From Lutraria lutraria (lineage: Eukaryota > Mollusca > Bivalvia > Venerida > Mactridae): a stretch of DNA of 64,000 nt. The notes below the pieces were generated by a model. That model did not search any database. It saw only the letters and a list, made by a program, of their open reading frames with translations, and was not told where the DNA came from. Made by a program: the position numbers and the translations under genes. Each line of letters starts with the position of its first letter. The stretch's first letter is position 1. Positions 25,201 through 33,063 of the stretch are shown here, one piece after another. Where the stretch lies: the NCBI GenBank assembly GCA_964023205.1, contig OZ026845.1:7946001-8010000 (forward strand), given 5' to 3'.

Positions 25201-28118
25201 TATATAAATCACTGAAATGCATTGAATAAAGTCAACCTGACAATAAAGGCCATAGTTTGTCTTTACCAAGTTTGGCCTTTGTTCACAGGTTTGACAGTAC
25301 TTAAAACTCATTATATCACACCTGATCATAGTAATATCCTGAAGGAGGATGGTAATATAAACCAGAGGTTTCATCATAGATATAACCATTATCTGTTAAA
25401 TGATTATATTCCTGCTGCTGTACCACAGCTTCTGCTGCTTGCTTGATGCTGTCAGCGATAGATAGACCTTCTGTCTCCACCACAGACTAAAATACAAATA
25501 AAACAACAACATACGTTGAATTATTACAAGAAAAATAATAAGGGTTGTTGAAGTGTTAATGTCATACCAATATATATTAGGGTCATCATTTTTTATCAAC
25601 CACAGACTGAAATTGTTTAAGTTAACCCACACTCTTCGATAAGAAGAAGCCGCAGCTGTGGATCAGTGGTCAATTCGCTAGACTTGTAACCCCGCGATAA
25701 GGGTGCAAATCCCCATCAAGACAGGTAGTATTGATAGAATATTACATCTCTTTTACATCATATTTTTTAATGAAACTATGCACAGAGCTTCTTGGTTGCC
25801 AAAAGGTGTCTAAAGCAACTTACTGATAGTTGATTGGACATCAGAGTGACTTTCAACATGACAGATAACAATACCAAGGCAGTGAAATGAGAAAAGTAAA
25901 ATACTCCAGCAATATCATGAAAGATTGTTCTACAAAAAAATTAAAACATAACTCAATACATGTATAACATGCTAATTGCTATCAAGCACTTAAAATTACT
26001 TACATTAGATGCATTAATCTCAGCTGTTTGGTTAACTTCCATTGGTGTCAAATCTTGATCTGTCTCAGCTTTCCAAATGGCTGTTGTAACAGTTCCTGAA
26101 AACAACACAAAAGTTAATTAACTCTTAACCCGACAAATTTTGTGAATGGACTTGTCCAACTTCCATTTTGAAACAGTCCATTATCAATTTAAGGGATATC
26201 ACAATGAACATTTAGAAAGTTAGTCAACCAAGAATAAAGAGTTAGGTCAAACTGCATTGGTGTGTAGGACGTCCCGACTCTAACCTGGTGGCAAAAGCTT
26301 TGCAGTTTCGGTTCCAGCAATGTAAAGATTATTAGTCATCATTTTTCCTATAGGTCATTTTAATATTATACATGTAGTAAAATAAACTAAAACAAATAAG
26401 ACATATTTTTTAATCAATAATCAGTCCTTTTAATAACCAACTTGCCTACAGATTGTTAGAAACTGTTTTATATCAGGTCCATAAAAATCTTCTTTCATTT
26501 GGATGGTTTTGGATAGAATTGCAATCAGAAATTAGTTAATATTGAATTCAGACAAATAAACAAAACTTTTCTTGTTGTTTACTGTAATTGTAGTTACTGG
26601 CAGAAAAAAATACAATTTATGTAATCAAACCTGTTTTATGGCATTTTTTGGGTCTGGTATCTGGCCCTGTTTCCCCAAGTAAGAAAATAAATAAATGTAC
26701 TTAAATCCATTGAAGGAAAAAAATTCCAATTATTCAAAAACTTTAAACTGTTTTGTCATCTGGTGTTTTACAATACAAATATCCTGCATACCTGTTCCCT
26801 AAGCCCAAAATAAGGCTGATAATATTTGACACAAGACTTGTAATAATACTTTACGAGATATATGTAAGAGTCCACCCACCAGTTGTGTAATTTAGGAAAT
26901 CATCTTTATCCACCTGTACTTGAACATCACATGTCTTCATATGTTTGAGTCTGTGAATTTCACTGCTAAGTTGTTCAACCTATAATCAAATCAACATCTG
27001 ATTTAAAATCTATATAGATCCAAGGTGCAAGGATAAAAATATTTTAAGAAAAGATTAAACAGACTTAAGGCTGAAAATAAAAATAAGTTTGTTTGGAGTG
27101 CTCCGACCAAACATTTTTGCACTGGGTAGGTAAGTAGGGACTTTGTTTTAATATATATAAACAAAAGTAAAAAAAAAAAATTGCCCCCCCCCCCCCCCCC
27201 CCAGAAAAAAATTATTTACTTGCTAGGATTTTCATGAGTAGGTTGGAGCACTCCAAACAAACTTATTCTTATTTTCAGCCCATGCATTATTCTTTCTGAA
27301 GAGATGGTTCACGCAAGTAAATACAAAGTAAGCAATGATGCACAAATGTAGCTCCCACTTCGACATATTTCATTTTTACCAAAAAGTGTTAGGTTACTTT
27401 ATTGCAGAATCTGCAAGGTTCAAATTGCTACAAATAACAAGTGCTTACACATTTCTTTTTTCAAAGTAGAGCTTGGCTAGTCACAATCAATTGCAACATC
27501 TTTAAGAAATTGTTGAACTATTTGGGCCAATTAGAAATATGCATACTTACTGCAGACAAAGATTAACATATGAAAACAGTTTACCATATTTCTTAAGACT
27601 GAATTGTAATCATTGGCCTTTGCTAACTGCCGATCGCTTCGTTCCATTTTCTTTTTTGTAGCCTCTATCTCTGTTCTGTACTCATGAATTAAGTTAGTTA
27701 TTTCATCTTTGGATAATATTGAGACTAAATCCTCATCTATACTGAAATCTGAAGGTGAATTCACTTGTTCTTTACATTTCTTTGAAACAACTCCTTTTCC
27801 ATTACATTTATCACAATTAACCACTGTCTCCACTTCTTCATTCATGTCAGCTTCCCCCTTAATGTCTATATTTGAATCAATGGCCTCCTGTTTGACTTTG
27901 ACTTCTGTATCAGCTGTTCTCAATCTGTAGTTTACACTTTCAACTTTTAAAATTTCACTTTTCACGTCCGAATCATTGCAAATTGGATCATTAGGAACAT
28001 CTTGATTGTTAGGTTCAGCTGTTTGAACATGTGGAGTCTCAGGAGATTTTTTTATTGATGAAGTTTTATTAATGAAGTTCAGAAGTTCCTCATTGGTCAT
28101 TTGTCCAGAGGATGCCAT
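7079..28118 (-). CDS. AGGF1: angiogenic factor with G-patch and FHA domains 1 (AGGF1)
   Basis: Fifteen coding exons with GT-AG borders and matching phases: 27585-28118, 26880-26979, 26004-26095, 25322-25486, 24810-24917, 23190-23294, 22512-22580, 21571-22435, 20619-20770, 19917-20018, 18827-18986, 18069-18151, 17399-17529, 16908-17007 and 7079-7291, giving about 992 residues. Order of parts: Ser/Thr/acidic N-terminus, coiled coil (about 140-205), Tyr-rich OCRE (about 275-325), Lys/Arg/Ser-rich region (about 335-670), FHA domain (about 695-800; GRE, SHAEI and SQNGTFLN motifs), a CDQCEPG motif, G-patch (about 890-920) and a basic tail with a W near the end. This is the AGGF1 order; the human protein (714 residues) is shorter, mainly for lack of the long basic exon. 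AGGF1 is a nuclear and secreted factor tied to angiogenic signalling and to RNA processing. The start MASSGQM at 28118 was chosen; an in-frame ATG 12 bases upstream (28130) is the alternative. The 69-bp exon and the GTTTTT donor of the long exon are the least certain borders. Confidence 0.92.
7994..8390. repeat. dispersed 'gagaggttgyactgta' repeat with insertion
   Basis: The outer parts (7994-8085 and 8315-8387) match pieces at 21355-21485 and 44050-44212, sharing 'ggttgttgctcaagag' and 'tggagaggttgtactgta'. The middle, about 8090-8315, is a second repeat type rich in 'ttgggaa' words like those at 16590, 51390 and 55880, apparently inserted into the first. Overlapping reading frames of 85 and 113 codons here are spurious. 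Confidence 0.55.
9050..9510. repeat. degenerate 'ttattatctcccttgac' minisatellite
   Basis: Roughly twenty imperfect copies of a unit of about 20-25 bases with consensus near 'gtttattatctcccttgact' are strung together. The best-preserved copies are at 9420-9500. Unit length varies and many copies have substitutions, so the array is old. It lies in the last AGGF1 intron. Confidence 0.8.
10600..10737 (+). repeat. dispersed repeat R1, copy 2
   Basis: Shares 'ctacatccaccatgcaact', 'agatcagtttcca' and 'tactttcagtactttgattt' in the same order as copy 1 (4318-4445), with a diverged middle. Confidence 0.65.
11579..11788. mobile_element. MITE family M3, copy 1
   Basis: The terminal inverted repeat GTCTCTGAGCTCAAATC on the left pairs with GATTTGAGTTCTGAGAC on the right, two mismatches apart. 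The interior is non-coding and shares 'tctgatcataattaactt' with the inverted interior of 50275-50457. Short size plus inverted ends makes this a MITE; superfamily unassigned. Confidence 0.7.
12602..13167. mobile_element. TA-flanked element with 12-bp TIR, SINE inside
   Basis: The element starts AAGCCCCATTCT and ends AGAATGGGGCTT, a perfect 12-bp inverted pair, and both ends are flanked by TA. A TA duplication would suit a Tc1/mariner-type origin. No transposase is encoded in its 566 bp. A headless copy of SINE family A (12755-12895) lies within it. Confidence 0.55.
12755..12895 (-). mobile_element. SINE family A, headless copy
   Basis: Matches the body of the SINE at 1290-1546 ('gaggcagacagttcacctaa', 'gagaagaacca', 'agcaactgcctactttct'), but no tRNA-like head is recognisable. 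Confidence 0.65.
14528..14615 (+). repeat. 22-bp tandem repeat, 4 copies
   Basis: Four nearly identical head-to-tail copies of GAGAACCAGGCATTTATATC plus CT. The period is exactly 22 bases (GAGAACC at 14528, 14550, 14572 and 14594). It sits directly upstream of a LINE 3' fragment. Confidence 0.95.
14640..15133 (+). mobile_element. non-LTR retrotransposon 3' end with GATA tail
   Basis: A frame at 14699-14968 reads TQYFARLVMFHSIIHSQ, later SRHSHSQAFQIIPTS and YKYSF-like YHKYSFYPHTIIHWNALPP. This is the typical C-terminus of Jockey/CR1-like reverse transcriptases (…YKYSFFPRTI-xx-WNALP…). A 3' UTR follows, ending in an (AGAT)n run at 15121-15132. An in-frame TAG upstream and the absence of the rest of the protein mark it as a dead 5'-truncated copy. 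Confidence 0.85.
15165..15245 (-). mobile_element. tRNA-derived SINE head (family C), copy 1
   Basis: On the minus strand, a GGTTGAGTGGTCACATGC A-box region, a 'gactactaaacgaaagattg' middle and a GTGGATTCAGTTC B-box-like end. The same order occurs at 16790-16862 and, inverted, at 24948-25025. A degraded tRNA-like head, not a functional tRNA. Confidence 0.6.
15660..15862 (-). mobile_element. tRNA-derived SINE family B, copy 1
   Basis: Minus-strand head with the A-box TGGTTCAGTGGTTCG and the B-box GGTTCGATTCCC, which is intact. The body contains 'cctccacatgtggagatgtt' and ends near 'gttagtactggttagaat'. Matching copies lie at 19619-19816 and 49708-49892, all in the same orientation. Confidence 0.8.
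16380..16480. mobile_element. MITE family M2 fragment
   Basis: 'attaggcctaaacattttt' followed by 'tttcttactacatgctcat' resembles one end of the M2 elements at 61678 and 63525. Only one end is present here. Confidence 0.45.
16575..16740. repeat. dispersed 'ccatacccttgggattggg' repeat, copy 1
   Basis: The phrase 'gaayatgacccatacccttg' followed by 'ggattgggaatttttgcagt' recurs at 51383-51500 and inverted at 55800-55975. It is a dispersed family with no coding potential; the apparent ORFs across it are spurious. Confidence 0.75.
16790..16862 (-). mobile_element. tRNA-derived SINE head (family C), copy 2
   Basis: The minus strand shows ATTGAGTGGTAATGTGCTG, then a 'gactactaaatgaaaggttg' middle and GTGGGTTCAA, matching the head at 15165-15245. 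Confidence 0.6.
16908..17007 (-). other. AGGF1: AGGF1 G-patch exon
   Basis: A 100-bp exon with acceptor TATTGTAG and donor GTGAGT. It encodes GHKLLQKMGWKEGESLGKNN followed by SGLQEP: the Gly-rich G-patch signature (G-x2-x-L-x-x-M-GW-x-x-G-x-x-LG) used to bind or activate DEAH helicases in other proteins. Confidence 0.95.
17555..17705. repeat. 'caaacctgtgaataaaggcc' repeat, copy 1
   Basis: 'cagtcaaacctgtgaataaa' is followed by several 'ggcctttattc' words. Relatives lie at 21160-21325 ('agtcaaacctgtgatctaag') and in shorter pieces near 25230, 46610, 50755 and 61270. A dispersed, MITE-like family in introns and intergenic DNA. Confidence 0.55.
18325..18415 (-). mobile_element. tRNA-like SINE relic
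   Basis: The minus strand carries TTGGTTGAGGTGGTAATTA (A-box-like) and, after a long arm, AGTTAGAATCCTGGCAGTG (a decayed B-box). The spacing resembles a Leu/Ser-type tRNA head. It lies in an AGGF1 intron. Confidence 0.45.
18827..20770 (-). other. AGGF1: AGGF1 FHA-domain exons
   Basis: Three exons (20619-20770, 19917-20018, 18827-18986) together encode the FHA domain. The first gives GGKIGRENCDVDIPDINISK, the second SHAEI and SQNGTFLN, the third PFVINHGDSIQVGSTVLLCH and then SGTDTCDQCEPG. The Arg of GRE, Ser-His of SHAE and Asn of NGT are the phosphothreonine-binding positions and all are present, so the domain should be able to bind phosphopeptides. Confidence 0.94.
19619..19816 (-). mobile_element. 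tRNA-derived SINE family B, copy 2
   Basis: Head on the minus strand: GGGGCCGTGGTCCAGTGGTT with a B-box-like GTTTGATTCCCAGTCGC. The body shares 'ctccacatgtgaaggaaaat' and 'ctaaccagtactaactta' with copy 1. It is inserted in the intron between two FHA exons. Confidence 0.8.
20991..21060 (+). mobile_element. tRNA-like SINE head
   Basis: GTCTGGTTAGCTCAGTGGTT followed by AGAGCTTTGGTCTACAGC has a clean A-box and anticodon-arm-like region. The 3' half lacks a good B-box ('agtactggttaaggc') and no acceptor stem closes, so this is a SINE head or decayed pseudogene. Confidence 0.5.
21355..21490. repeat. dispersed 'gagaggttgyactgta' repeat
   Basis: Contains 'caacctctcaacaacaacat' and 'ggagaggttgcactgta', shared with 7994-8390 and 44050-44212. 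Non-coding. Confidence 0.55.
21571..22435 (-). other. AGGF1: AGGF1 long basic/RS-like exon
   Basis: An 865-bp exon that reads openly from IFKNRRERRLANGDERSK to SDTDVMCPDIVEPGCQ. It contains RS/RK-rich blocks (RHRSRDRKSRRKKERRH, SSSRSRSPRN), an acidic middle and a His/Lys block (HRHKSKHKKKKHHKHQ), then acidic Ser/Glu sequence. RS and His-Lys tracts of this kind are seen in splicing-speckle proteins. The donor is G|GTTTTT, which is unusual but keeps phase with the FHA exon. The open frame runs on upstream to 22462, but the acceptor CTTTGCAG at 22436-22443 marks the exon edge. Confidence 0.85.
22512..22580 (-). other. AGGF1: AGGF1 small exon, tentative
   Basis: Acceptor TTTTTTCCCAG, 23 codons (SDRKTEEMMNDVLSGFEDML then ISP), and donor CCT|GTGACA. 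This donor is needed to keep phase with the long exon and leaves a 76-bp intron. A better-looking downstream donor (TTAG|GTAATA) would break the frame. The exon may be alternative. Confidence 0.6.
24153..24378 (+). mobile_element. dispersed element R2, copy 1
   Basis: Runs from 'caagagtgccaggtcacaaa' through 'ggtgaggatccgaataaaac' to 'tttttcaaacgggcatataa'. ATATGCCCGT near the left end pairs with ACGGGCATAT at the right end. Copies lie at 47930-48115 and 53799-54372. Located in an AGGF1 intron. Confidence 0.75.
24640..24718 (-). mobile_element. tRNA-like SINE relic
   Basis: The minus strand begins AGGGGCTATAGTGGTTAAGT, has a long extra arm and ends GTTTGAATCCCATCTGCGA, close to a B-box. A Leu/Ser-like head without a pairing acceptor stem. 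Confidence 0.5.
24810..25486 (-). other. AGGF1: AGGF1 OCRE exons
   Basis: Exons 25322-25486 and 24810-24917 join in phase as …GYIYDETSGLYYHPPSGYYY DQ|NKSLFYDPQTGTYYYYD…. The repeated Tyr-rich octamers are the OCRE motif found in AGGF1, RBM5 and RBM10, which binds proline-rich tails of splicing proteins. The first exon also carries an Ala/Gln-rich helix (SIADSIKQAAEAVVQQQ). Confidence 0.93.
24948..25025 (+). mobile_element. tRNA-derived SINE head (family C), copy 3
   Basis: AATGGTGGAGTGGTAACGTG, then 'ctggagtatggaacaaatga' and 'ttgtaggttaaatgcag' mirror the order in 15165-15245 and 16790-16862 on the opposite strand. Confidence 0.5.
25650..25732 (+). mobile_element. tRNA-like SINE head
   Basis: GCAGCTGTGGATCAGTGGTC (A-box-like), 'gctagacttgtaaccc' and GGGTGCAAATCCCCATC (B-box-like). 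Related in layout to SINE family B heads but diverged. Confidence 0.5.
27069..27280. mobile_element. MITE family M1 with 40-bp TIRs
   Basis: Left arm 27069-27108 and right arm 27241-27280 are inverted copies with about 38 of 40 bases paired (ends GGCTGAAAATAA and TTATTTTCAGCC; inner part GTTTGGAGTGCTCC). The loop contains an A-run and a run of about 20 C. It lies in the first AGGF1 coding intron. No target duplication is obvious. Confidence 0.85.
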
Positions 28119-28153
28119 GACGATCACCATACAGTTTGAAAGTAAAATGTAAT
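28119..28153 (-). other. AGGF1 5' UTR part of first coding exon
   Basis: An acceptor-like TGTTTTTCAG ends at 28154 on the minus strand, so the first coding exon probably starts at 28153 and an untranslated exon lies further upstream. That upstream exon was not located. Confidence 0.5.
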
Positions 28154-28248
28154 CTGAAAAACACAACAATTATACTTTAAAGATTTTGTATCACTAGAAG
28201 TTTAGAACAGTCTTGATTCATAAACCATAGTCAATCTTGTCATCACAG

Positions 28249-28289
28249 TGTGAACTATGAATAATGTCAGACATTATTCATAGTTCACA
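28249..28289. repeat. near-perfect 41-bp palindrome
   Basis: TGTGAACTATGAATAATGTC, one A, then its exact reverse complement GACATTATTCATAGTTCACA; weaker pairing continues on both sides. It sits about 130 bp upstream of the AGGF1 start codon, probably a small foldback remnant or transposon end pair. Confidence 0.9.
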
Positions 28290-28624
28290 CAGTGGTGAGT
28301 CTGTACATTTTTCATTTTTATGTTAACCAGTACAAATGTAGGATAGCTCATTTCTGTAACTGTCAATTGTCATGTTATTGTTCCTCTTTTTCCCCATCAA
28401 GATGCATTTTTCCCCTTTCTATGGGCCTGCCACCTTTCCCCTAAAGATGAAAAAACACTGAAAATTCTAACAATTTGCATGTATTTGGTTTCAAGTCCTA
28501 GCAGGATTACTGATAATTAATTAATGACACTGAGACATTGGCAGAATAAATCATATTAAGTATTTGTAAAAGGATGATTTACTAGTCATTGTTTGAATAA
28601 AATCAATTTGTCTATCAGTTACGA

Positions 28625-28790
28625 GTATGACCAACCGATTGCATCAGTTGGCAGAGTATCGGACGTGCAAGCAGGAGCTCGTAGGTTTATAGTATAATAT
28701 AAATTTGTATAAACCAACTGGCTGCAATAACTCATTTATAATGTCAATTAGCTCTGATAGAGCATCTGGCAAGCTAGTTCTGGGTCCCAT
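28625..28790 (+). mobile_element. tRNA-like SINE relic
   Basis: CATCAGTTGGCAGAGTATCG then GACGTGCAAGCAGGAGCTCG resembles the head at 55390-55450 (both have the TGCAAGCAG anticodon region), and 'aactcattta' follows in both. The B-box is decayed. Confidence 0.5.
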
Positions 28791-30205
28791 AACTAAATTG
28801 GTCTTTTTTATTTCGTCGTGTTGACCATTTTAGTTATGGAATTGTCCTCTTACAAAGTCAACAGCTTTAGACGCTTGTTCACGCGTCTCTTGAATCAGAT
28901 CAATTTACATGCTTTCCGGAATGCTACGGACTTGATCCAATGCATTTACCGGTACAATTTTGAAACTAAGGGTAGTATGAAACATCGGCAAAACATTTGA
29001 TAACTTTCGTCTGTTGAAGGTATATTTTTGGTCATATTGATAGATTATACCATAATTCATCGAATTATACACAAGTTTTACGGAAATCTGTGCGTTAAAT
29101 AGGAAAACGAACGCGACTCAGATTGAGTCGTTTACCTGTTAGCTTTTAAAGAACAAGTGGCTTTGACGATGAACTGCAATGTAATGCAAACGTATCATCG
29201 TCAAAGACTCTTCGACTACTGGCAAGCCTGAGGTCATGGGCTAGACTGGCTTATTGTTTACCTCCTGGTATTACAAAAGCTTCATTAAACATTGAATTTA
29301 TTTGAAGATGAACTTGAAACAGTTACAAATTCTTCTAGTGTGTGGGCTTTAATTAACTGTTAACTAGGGTTCCCCATGAACTATTTCTGTATATCAAGTG
29401 ACCAGTGGGAATATTGCCTATTTAAAGATATTAAAACATGTCATAAACAGTCACGATATTTAACTAGAATTCTCAAAAACTTGTTTTACCGTCAAAATGT
29501 TCTGATGGAATTTAAAACCATAAATGGCAAAAACGTGATTTCAGATTCTGAATCAGAACCGAAAGTTAATTGATTGCGTATTGGCGACGTATTTGCTCAA
29601 CAGTAGTAGCAAAACAAATGAACAACAATTTATATTAACAAAGCAGAAGCCTTCTTTAAAGTTGCTGACAACTAAAAGAAAAATAAAACGTGCCTTAAAC
29701 GTTTATAATTTGTGGCGATTCTTGTTCAAATGCACAAATTATCCGTGTAATTTATTTACATTGACTCCGTTAGTGATAAATTCCGGTATTACGTATGTTT
29801 CCGTGTACTGGGAAGATTCATCTCCCTTGATAAAAACGCAATACTTGTCCATAAATTTCAGAATGTGTTTTAAAGGGAAATGTACGTGTACCTGATGTAT
29901 ACAAATAAGACTGAATTTAAGTAACATGGCTGTGAACTGGAATAATTTTTCAATTTTTTATTTATGAGTAATGATATGTTATACATTACAATATAATATG
30001 TTGCTTTAATGATAAAAGCCGTTTTTATAATATGAACAATAAATATATAATTACAAGTTATTATAAAAATTAAAAGACATTGGAAAAATAGTAGACCCCG
30101 TGTTCTTTATATATCATATAATATGTTATACAAATGATACTTTGTAGTTTGTTAATATTTTTTACGTAATAACTATATGTGTTTTAATACACGCATGATA
30201 CTCAT
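28791..30205. other. intergenic, nothing recognised
   Basis: Between the AGGF1 5' end and the LINE. It should hold the AGGF1 promoter and any upstream untranslated exon, but no core promoter motif is convincing. 'tttgacgatgaactgc' near 29162 is partly mirrored by 'atcatcgtcaaag' near 29196. Reading frames at 28818, 29376 and 29581 show no recognisable domain. Confidence 0.5.
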
Positions 30206-32800
30206 ATGAAGCAAATTTAACGTTCATGCATTTGTTTGTAGCTTCTACGCTGAGATAGGTGTGGACAGCAAAAGTAAAGTATACAAAAATACTATGAACA
30301 AGTTTTACAATAAAAATAAATATAAAAATGTAAAAAAACTGAAAAATTTACAACATCGTGACCCGAGTAAATATTGGAAAATCTTACGGGGAGATAACTC
30401 CAATAAAATAGAAGCTAATTTAAATGACCTTCACGATTTTTTTAAAAATGTAAATACTAAAACTATCGATACCGAGTCAGAAACCGGCCAACTTGACGAA
30501 GGCATTATTAATGAGCATATTAATGATATTTTTACCGAAAATGAAATTAAATTTGCTGTTAAATCTTTGAATAATAACAAAGCATGCGGTCACGATAACA
30601 TTGTCAATGAACATATTAAACATACTTATCCTTTAATGAAAAATGTTTATCTGAAATTATTTAATTTAGTATTTGATAATGGAATTATACCTGAATCTTG
30701 GACGATAGGAATTATAAACCCCATTTATAAAAATAAGGGAGATAAATCCAAACCAGAAAATTATAGACCAATAACCCTATTAAGTTGCCTAGGAAAACTA
30801 TTTACTTGTGTTCTAAATAATAGGCTAACAGAATATGTCGAGTCAAATGAAATAATAAATAATACTCAAGCAGGCTTCAGGAAAGGATTCTCAACCTCAG
30901 ACAATATGTTTATTCTACAACAACTTGTTCAAATCCTTAATAATCAAAAGAAAAAAATATTTTGTGCCTTTATAGATCTAAAGCAAGCCTTTGACACAGT
31001 ATGGAGAAACGGGTTGTGGCAGAAATTAATTAAATTAAATATAAATGGAAAGTGTCTGAATGTTATCAAGAGTATGTATCAAAATATCAAATCTTGTGTG
31101 TCAGTTAACTCAGAATTGTCTAACTTTTTCCACTCAAATATTGGGGTCCGGCAGGGAGAAAATCTTTCCCCCTTGTTATTCTCGTTATTCTTAAATGACA
31201 TTGAAGAGTTTTTTAACCTTCATAATTTTGACCACAGTATTCGTATTCCTGATCAGAGGTACGAAATGCAATTATTTCAATACTTAAAAATATTTATTTT
31301 ACTTTACGCTGATGATACAGTAATTTTGTCGGAAACAGAGCTAGGCCTACAAACAGCATTAGATATATATGCTAAATATTGTGACCAGTGGAGATTAACT
31401 GTCAATGTCTCAAAATCTAAAATTATTGTCTTTTCAAAATGTAAACAGTCAGATTACCGATTTAAATACAAGAATGATTGCTTAGAAATTGTAAATGAGT
31501 ATAAATACTTAGGTGTATATTTTAGTAAAAATGGTTCTTTTACATTTTGTAAAACCCACATCGCAAATCAAGCCACCAGAGCTATGTACAGCCTAATTCG
31601 AAATTCAAATCGCTTACACTTACCTCCTGATTTACAATTAGATCTTTTCGATAAAACAATAAAACCTATCCTTTTATACGGAGCTGAAATCTGGGGATTT
31701 AGTAATAATAAAGTAATTGAAAATGTCCAACTTAAATTTCTGAAATACGTACTTAAACTAAAACGATCTACCCCAAACTATATGGTTTACGGTGAAACTG
31801 GCATTACACCATTGTCACTCGATATTGAAGAAAAAATGATCTCATTCTGGATACGAATATTAAACGGTTACAATTCAGTCCCATCAAAATTATCTTCCAT
31901 TTTATATTTTATCCTGCAAAAATCATTCAATGACACAGGCGATAATACTAACAAAAAACATTTTCCATGGTTTCATAAGATTAAATCAATATTGATTAAA
32001 TGTGGTTTCCCTGATATTTGGCAAAATCAGAACGTGCTGAATCCAAAATGGCTTAAACTTAGTATTAAACAAAAACTTAAAGATCTATATATCAATGACT
32101 GGTTTTCTGCCATGGAAAAATCTAAAAATAATACATTTTACAAAATTGTCAAAACTTCATTTGGCTATGAAAATTACTTATCAAACACCCCAATAAATCT
32201 ACTATCCTTTATTATAAAATTTAGAACAAGAAATCATAAACTCCCAGTTGAAACAGGTAACTGGAATAAAACACCATTAAATGAACGTCTCTGCGTAAAC
32301 TGTTCGAAATTAGGTGATGAATATCATTATTTATTTGATTGTAATCTTTTTATTGATCAAAGAAATCAGCTTTTAAAATCTTATTATTATAGAAACCCAA
32401 GTACATTTAAACTATCTCAACTCTTCAACAACGCGTCTAAAGCTGAATATGTGAAGTTATGTAAGTTCATTAAAATAATTTTGAAAACTGTCCACTGATT
32501 TAAATAAACCTCTTTTCGTTTGTTTTCTCTTTTTTGTGACTCTCCGGTGTCCATTTTGGACATCATCTTTTTCTCTCTTTTCGTGTAAAGAATCTCAATC
32601 CAATGCACTCTACTATCGTATTATGTTTTATACTTGTTTATCTGTTTATGTTCATTTTCTGCATGTTAATATGACTATTTTCTAACAATGTCAAAGAGCC
32701 TCAACTAAAATGTTAATTGTGTACCTCATTTATTCATGTATCATGAAATGAGCGAATAAAAGTATTTTGACTTGACTTGACTTGACTTGACTTGACAGCA
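30206..32800 (+). mobile_element. 5'-truncated non-LTR retrotransposon with (TTGAC)n tail
   Basis: The insertion holds an intact reverse transcriptase frame, a 3' UTR of about 270 bp and a terminal run of TTGAC repeats at about 32768-32797. The apurinic endonuclease that normally precedes the RT is missing, and the protein begins in the basic linker between the two domains, so the copy is truncated at about 30206-30260. AGCTTC occurs at 30240 and again at 32805 just after the tail; this could be part of a target duplication but is too short to prove it. Confidence 0.9.
30294..32498 (+). CDS. LINE ORF2 reverse transcriptase (truncated at 5' end)
   Basis: Open to the TGA at 32498, giving 734 residues from the first ATG (30294); the open frame itself extends up to 30210, past a GTG at 30261. 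It begins in a Lys/Asn-rich linker ending DPSKYWKILRG. RT motifs in order (numbered from 30261): ENYRPITLLSCLGK at about 166, AFIDLKQAFDTVW at 236, GVRQGENLSPLLFSLF at 295, YADDTVIL at 349 with the catalytic Asp pair, then VSKSKIIVF and YKYLGVYF. The C-terminus has a CVNC-x7-H-x4-C zinc-knuckle-like motif. These are hallmarks of the CR1/L2/Jockey/RTE range of non-LTR elements; I cannot fix the clade. There is no stop or frameshift, so the copy is young, but without the endonuclease it should not be autonomous. Confidence 0.93.
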   Translation: MNKFYNKNKYKNVKKLKNLQHRDPSKYWKILRGDNSNKIEANLNDLHDFFKNVNTKTIDTESETGQLDEGIINEHINDIFTENEIKFAVKSLNNNKACGHDNIVNEHIKHTYPLMKNVYLKLFNLVFDNGIIPESWTIGIINPIYKNKGDKSKPENYRPITLLSCLGKLFTCVLNNRLTEYVESNEIINNTQAGFRKGFSTSDNMFILQQLVQILNNQKKKIFCAFIDLKQAFDTVWRNGLWQKLIKLNINGKCLNVIKSMYQNIKSCVSVNSELSNFFHSNIGVRQGENLSPLLFSLFLNDIEEFFNLHNFDHSIRIPDQRYEMQLFQYLKIFILLYADDTVILSETELGLQTALDIYAKYCDQWRLTVNVSKSKIIVFSKCKQSDYRFKYKNDCLEIVNEYKYLGVYFSKNGSFTFCKTHIANQATRAMYSLIRNSNRLHLPPDLQLDLFDKTIKPILLYGAEIWGFSNNKVIENVQLKFLKYVLKLKRSTPNYMVYGETGITPLSLDIEEKMISFWIRILNGYNSVPSKLSSILYFILQKSFNDTGDNTNKKHFPWFHKIKSILIKCGFPDIWQNQNVLNPKWLKLSIKQKLKDLYINDWFSAMEKSKNNTFYKIVKTSFGYENYLSNTPINLLSFIIKFRTRNHKLPVETGNWNKTPLNERLCVNCSKLGDEYHYLFDCNLFIDQRNQLLKSYYYRNPSTFKLSQLFNNASKAEYVKLCKFIKIILKTVH

Positions 32801-33063
32801 GACAAGCTTCGAATTCTTATTTGTTTTTTTTGTTGTGAACGTGTGGAATGTTATAATCAAACTTCATTAATACACAAAGTTATTCACACATACAATATTA
32901 ATTACTTGAAAAGAATACAATAATGAGTTCGTGTGTTTTCTGTCAGTTAATTACTGACTATTTGTTTGCATTAACAGTTTTATCAACTAGTAATGAATGT
33001 CAAATACAACGTATATAAAACTCATGATATCAGCATTTCCTCAGTTAACATAGACTTCTAACA

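Noticed and set aside
30206..30293. GTG at 30261 as the start of the RT protein
   Set aside because: A eukaryotic retrotransposon copy truncated inside ORF2 has no need for its own start; the first ATG is 30294 and the open frame simply continues upstream to 30210.
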